A stretch of 7,158 nt of DNA from an uncultured Thermoleophilia bacterium (GTDB taxonomy: Bacteria > Actinomycetota > Thermoleophilia > Gaiellales > F1-60-MAGs149). The notes below the pieces were generated by a model. The model made no database searches, had not been told where the DNA came from, and saw only the letters and a list, made by a program, of their open reading frames with translations. The position numbers and the translations under genes are program-made. Location of the stretch: assembly GCA_902806305.1 (NCBI GenBank), contig CADCWC010000204.1, positions 1-7,158 of the forward strand. Direction: 5' to 3'. The stretch's first letter is position 1. Every line of letters starts with the position of its first letter. Below, in pieces: positions 4,934-7,158 of this stretch.

Positions 4934-5467
4934 ATGGCGGCGAAGGGCCAGGCCCCGGGCGACGGTGGGTCGGCGCGCGCCGACGGGGTGGGCGCACTGC
5001 TCGACGAGCTCGACAGCGGCATCGTGCGCGCCCTGCAGGAGGACGGGCGACGGCCGTACCGGCAGATCGCCCGCGCGCTCGGCGTCTCCGAGGGGACGGT
5101 CCGCGGGCGGGCGCGGCGCCTCATGGCCTCCGGCGCCCTGCGCGTCATCGCGGTCGCCGACCCCTTCCAGCTCGGCTACCGGGTGCTGGCGTTCGTGCTC
5201 CTGCGCGTCACGCCGGGCGAGCAGGCGCGCGTCATCGAGACGCTCGGGTCGTGGGACGAGGTCACCTACGTGAGCGCGTGTGCGGGCCGGATCGACGTCT
5301 ACATCCAGGTCGTGTGCCGTGACGCCGACCACCTCTGGGACCTGCTCTCGGCGCGGATCCCCGGCATCGGTGGCGTGCTCGAGACGGAGACGTTCATGGA
5401 GCTGAAGATGCACAAGATGTCCTACGTCTACCCGGCCGTCCGGGCGGGCGGCGACCTTCCCGTCTGA
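4934..5467 (+). CDS. Lrp/AsnC-family transcriptional regulator
   Basis: A 177-residue DNA-binding regulator. Residues 1-21 are a Gly/Ala-rich lead. The AsnC-type winged helix-turn-helix spans roughly 24-72: LDELDSGIVRALQEDGRRPYRQIARALGVSEGTVRGRARRLMASGAL, with the recognition helix at about 52-63. The usual hinge (VADPFQLGY) follows, then a RAM-type ligand-binding and oligomerisation domain (about 84-160, ending LETETFMELKMHK). These proteins form dimers to octamers and respond to amino acids or other small effectors. ATG 4934 is chosen because the conserved domain starts about 20 residues later and a -10-like box sits seven bases upstream. The frame stays open far into the SDR gene, but only as an antiparallel-free shadow of GC-rich coding DNA. 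Likely targets are its own promoter and the divergent Rieske/SDR promoters nearby (inference). Confidence 0.9.
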   Translation: MAAKGQAPGDGGSARADGVGALLDELDSGIVRALQEDGRRPYRQIARALGVSEGTVRGRARRLMASGALRVIAVADPFQLGYRVLAFVLLRVTPGEQARVIETLGSWDEVTYVSACAGRIDVYIQVVCRDADHLWDLLSARIPGIGGVLETETFMELKMHKMSYVYPAVRAGGDLPV

Positions 5468-5468
5468 C

Positions 5469-5510
5469 CCGAGGCGCCACGGGTGGGGCGGGACGAACCC
5501 CCACGCTCGG
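5469..5510. terminator. Weak stem-loop between convergent Lrp and rpiA genes
   Basis: In the 51-base gap, GTGGGG (5483-5488) pairs with CCCCAC (5499-5504) around a 10-base loop. An outer pair, CCGAG (5469-5473) with CTCGG (5506-5510), flanks it with a 9-base left bulge. There is no T-run. It is plausible as a shared terminator for the two convergent genes, on position more than on structure. Confidence 0.35.
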
Positions 5511-5518
5511 CTCGGAGG

Positions 5519-6220
5519 TCACGGGAGCAGGCGGCGGACGCCGTCCGGGCCCGCGAGGAACGCCTCGACGGCCCGGCCCAGGAAGAGGCCGTGCTCGACC
5601 ACGCCCGCCACGTCGTGGATGGCCCGCCCGAGCTCCTCGGGGTCGTCGATCCGGTCGAAGCGACAGTCGAGGATGTGGTTGCCCTCGTCCGTGACGAACG
5701 GCGACCCGTCGGCGCTCCGGCGCAGCGTCGGCCGCGCTCCGAGCGCCTCCAGGCCGAGCGCGCAGACCCGCTCGGCGAAGACGATCACCTCGACCGGGAC
5801 GGGAGCCCGCACGCCGAGCCGGTCGACCTCCTTCGTGTGGTCGGCCACCACCACGAAGCGCTCGGCCGCCGAGGCGACGACCTTCTCGCGGAGCAGGGCG
5901 CCGCCGAGCCCCTTGACGAGCGCCAGGCCGGGCGCGACCTCGTCGGCCCCGTCGAGGGCCACGGCCAGGCGCGGGTGCTCGTCGAGGGTGGTCAGCGGGA
6001 CGTCGAGGCCGCGGGCGAGCGCGGCGGTGCGTTCGGACGTCGGGACGCCGACGACCTCCCGGAGGACGCCCGAGCCGAGCAGCCGGCCGATCTCGCGGAC
6101 GACGTGGTTCGCCGTCGAGCCGCTGCCGAGGCCGATGACGGTGCCGCTCCGGACGTGCGCCGCGACGGCGGCCACGGCGGCCTCGTGCTTCCGGTCGTCG
6201 AGCGGGTCGGCGTCGGCCAC
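5519..6220 (-). CDS. rpiA: Ribose-5-phosphate isomerase A
   Basis: A 233-residue cytoplasmic enzyme of the non-oxidative pentose phosphate pathway, interconverting ribose 5-phosphate and ribulose 5-phosphate. It has the phosphate-binding GLGSGSTA (30-37), the DGADE block with Asp90 and Asp93, and KGLGGALLREK with Lys103 and catalytic Glu112. All are offset by nine from the E. coli RpiA residues Asp81, Asp84, Lys94 and Glu103. The late conserved block DEGNHILDC is at 178-186. Length is normal for the family. The start is GTG at 6220. No Shine-Dalgarno is visible, but TAGCGT lies six bases upstream. It follows the AAA+ ATPase gene by nine bases, so it may be co-transcribed with it, have its own leaderless transcript, or both. 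Identification is very secure. Confidence 0.96.
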   Translation of the reverse strand: MADADPLDDRKHEAAVAAVAAHVRSGTVIGLGSGSTANHVVREIGRLLGSGVLREVVGVPTSERTAALARGLDVPLTTLDEHPRLAVALDGADEVAPGLALVKGLGGALLREKVVASAAERFVVVADHTKEVDRLGVRAPVPVEVIVFAERVCALGLEALGARPTLRRSADGSPFVTDEGNHILDCRFDRIDDPEELGRAIHDVAGVVEHGLFLGRAVEAFLAGPDGVRRLLP

Positions 6221-6226
6221 GGTGCG

Positions 6227-6232
6227 ACGCTA
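6227..6232 (-). promoter_or_regulatory. Possible -10 box just upstream of rpiA
   Basis: The minus strand reads GTATAGCGT before the rpiA start. TAGCGT (TAnnnT) ends six bases before the GTG, and the overlapping TATAGC (6234-6229) ends eight bases before it. The box includes the TAG stop of the upstream ATPase gene, so some of the match is forced by that codon. With no Shine-Dalgarno present, a leaderless rpiA transcript is possible. Confidence 0.35.
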
Positions 6233-7158
6233 TACCCGGTCGTCGCCGTCCCACGCGGCCGCGAACTGCCGCGCCGTCCGGGGCGAGGGCCCGTGCCCCG
6301 TCCGGGCGAAGCGGAGGGCCGCCGCGTCGACCCCCTCCGGCAGGTGGCCGACCCGTGTCGCCACGAGCCGGCGGGCGATCGCCAGGTACGCGTCCTGGTC
6401 GGGTCGCCCGAACCGCACGCGCCGGCCGAAGCGCTCGACGAGCGCGCCCTTCTCGAGCCGCGCCTCGGCCTCGTCGAGCGCGTCGGCCCGCTCCGAGTAG
6501 GTGTCGTGCGTCAGCCGGAGCCGGTTCGACGTGACCCAGACGAGGACGTTCTCGGGTCGGCGGACGACGCCGCCCTCGAGCGCGGCGCGGAGCGCGCGGT
6601 CGGTGCGCCCGTCGTCGTCGAACACGAGGTCGTCGAGGAAGAGCAGGCAGCGTGGTCCCGGGTCGCCGACGTGGTGGAAGACGTCGGCCAGGTGGTCGAC
6701 GTCGCCGCGGTCGAGCTGGACCAGTCGCAGGCCCTCGCCGGCGTGGGCGGCCGCCGCGGCCCGCACGGTGGCCGACTTGCCCGTCCCGGGCGGACCGTAG
6801 AGCAGGGCGTCGTTCGGTCGGCTCCCGGCCAGGAAGCGCCGCAGGTCCGCGAGCAACGGCGCCCGCACCGCCTCGCCGCCCTCGAGGTCGTCGAGCCGGA
6901 TCGGGTCCGGGTCGGGCACGCCGACGAGCCCTCGTCCGGCCTCGATCCGCAGCACGCGGTGCATCGCGAGCGCGCCCGACCCCTCGGCGCGGTGGAACGC
7001 GACCAGGTCGTCGACGAGCCGGTCCCACCTCCCTCCGCCCGCGAGCAGGGCGCGCAGCTCGCGGGCGGCGGGCGGCCGGTCGCCCTCGAGCGGCCGCCCC
7101 TGCTCCGGGAGCGCGTCGGCCAGCCCGAGCGGTGCGAGGCGCGCAGGCCAGTCGGCGT
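6230..7158 (-). CDS. DUF815-type AAA+ ATPase (5' end outside window)
   Basis: The open frame runs without a stop to the window edge, giving at least 308 residues; the N-terminus is missing. An ATG at 6964 would give 244 residues, but the 64 codons before it encode family-like sequence (LVAFHRAEGSGALAMHRVLR, matching the conserved region ahead of the ATPase core). That ATG is therefore probably internal. In visible numbering: Walker A GPPGTGKS at 121-128 (bases 6773-6796), Walker B CLLFLDDL with Asp175-Asp176, then EGGVVRRPENVLVWVTSNR at about 194-212, the sensor-1 region typical of DUF815. A C-terminal helical lid follows (about 250-300). DUF815 proteins are cytoplasmic P-loop ATPases of unknown physiological role. 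Its stop is nine bases from rpiA on the same strand. Family assignment is good; function is not known. Confidence 0.85.
   Translation of the reverse strand, partial: ADWPARLAPLGLADALPEQGRPLEGDRPPAARELRALLAGGGRWDRLVDDLVAFHRAEGSGALAMHRVLRIEAGRGLVGVPDPDPIRLDDLEGGEAVRAPLLADLRRFLAGSRPNDALLYGPPGTGKSATVRAAAAAHAGEGLRLVQLDRGDVDHLADVFHHVGDPGPRCLLFLDDLVFDDDGRTDRALRAALEGGVVRRPENVLVWVTSNRLRLTHDTYSERADALDEAEARLEKGALVERFGRRVRFGRPDQDAYLAIARRLVATRVGHLPEGVDAAALRFARTGHGPSPRTARQFAAAWDGDDRV

Noticed and set aside
5394..7028. A 544-codon minus-strand open frame across rpiA and the ATPase gene
   Set aside because: It is out of frame with both recognised proteins, extremely Arg/Pro/Gly-rich and without motifs; a GC-driven shadow.

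Overview
The window is very GC-rich bacterial DNA (G or C at almost every third codon position) with dense, closely packed genes, GTG as well as ATG starts, and two genes that lack a Shine-Dalgarno sequence but have a -10-like box just upstream. This fits a high-GC lineage such as Actinomycetota (for example Thermoleophilia-like) or a GC-rich Chloroflexota. The sequence alone does not fix the taxon. No RNA gene, mobile element, CRISPR array or long repeat is visible, and no gene-free stretch exceeds about 265 bases.

Layout: (1) Bases 7-1950, plus strand: an HpcH/HpaI-family class II aldolase followed after 33 bases by an Ldh_2 (malate/L-lactate dehydrogenase, MDH2-type) NAD(P)-dependent oxidoreductase, probably one transcription unit. 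It ends in a perfect 9-bp hairpin that overlaps its last codons. (2) Bases 1963-3788, minus strand: a Rieske non-haem iron oxygenase alpha subunit whose stop overlaps the GTG start of a small SCP2-like (sterol-carrier/lipid-binding type) protein. This pair converges on unit 1. (3) Bases 3789-4052: a divergent regulatory region with a good sigma70-type promoter for the SDR, a weaker one for the Rieske gene, an imperfect direct repeat about 62 bp apart and an 8-bp inverted repeat. (4) Bases 4053-5467, plus strand: a classical short-chain dehydrogenase/reductase and then an Lrp/AsnC-family regulator with its own probable leaderless promoter. (5) Bases 5519-7158, minus strand: a DUF815-type AAA+ ATPase, cut off by the window edge at its N-terminus, followed after 9 bases by ribose-5-phosphate isomerase A. 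This last pair looks like housekeeping.

Working model (inference): bases 1-5467 are a small catabolic island. The Rieske oxygenase hydroxylates or dealkylates a hydrophobic or quaternary-amine substrate, possibly helped by the SCP2-like protein. The SDR oxidises an alcohol or diol product, the Ldh-family enzyme handles a 2-hydroxy/2-keto acid, and the aldolase cleaves a 2-keto-3-deoxy or 4-hydroxy-2-keto acid to pyruvate (or a related keto acid) plus an aldehyde. The Lrp-type regulator is the obvious candidate to bind the repeats between the divergent promoters. The substrate is unknown, and no reductase or ferredoxin partner for the Rieske enzyme lies in the window.
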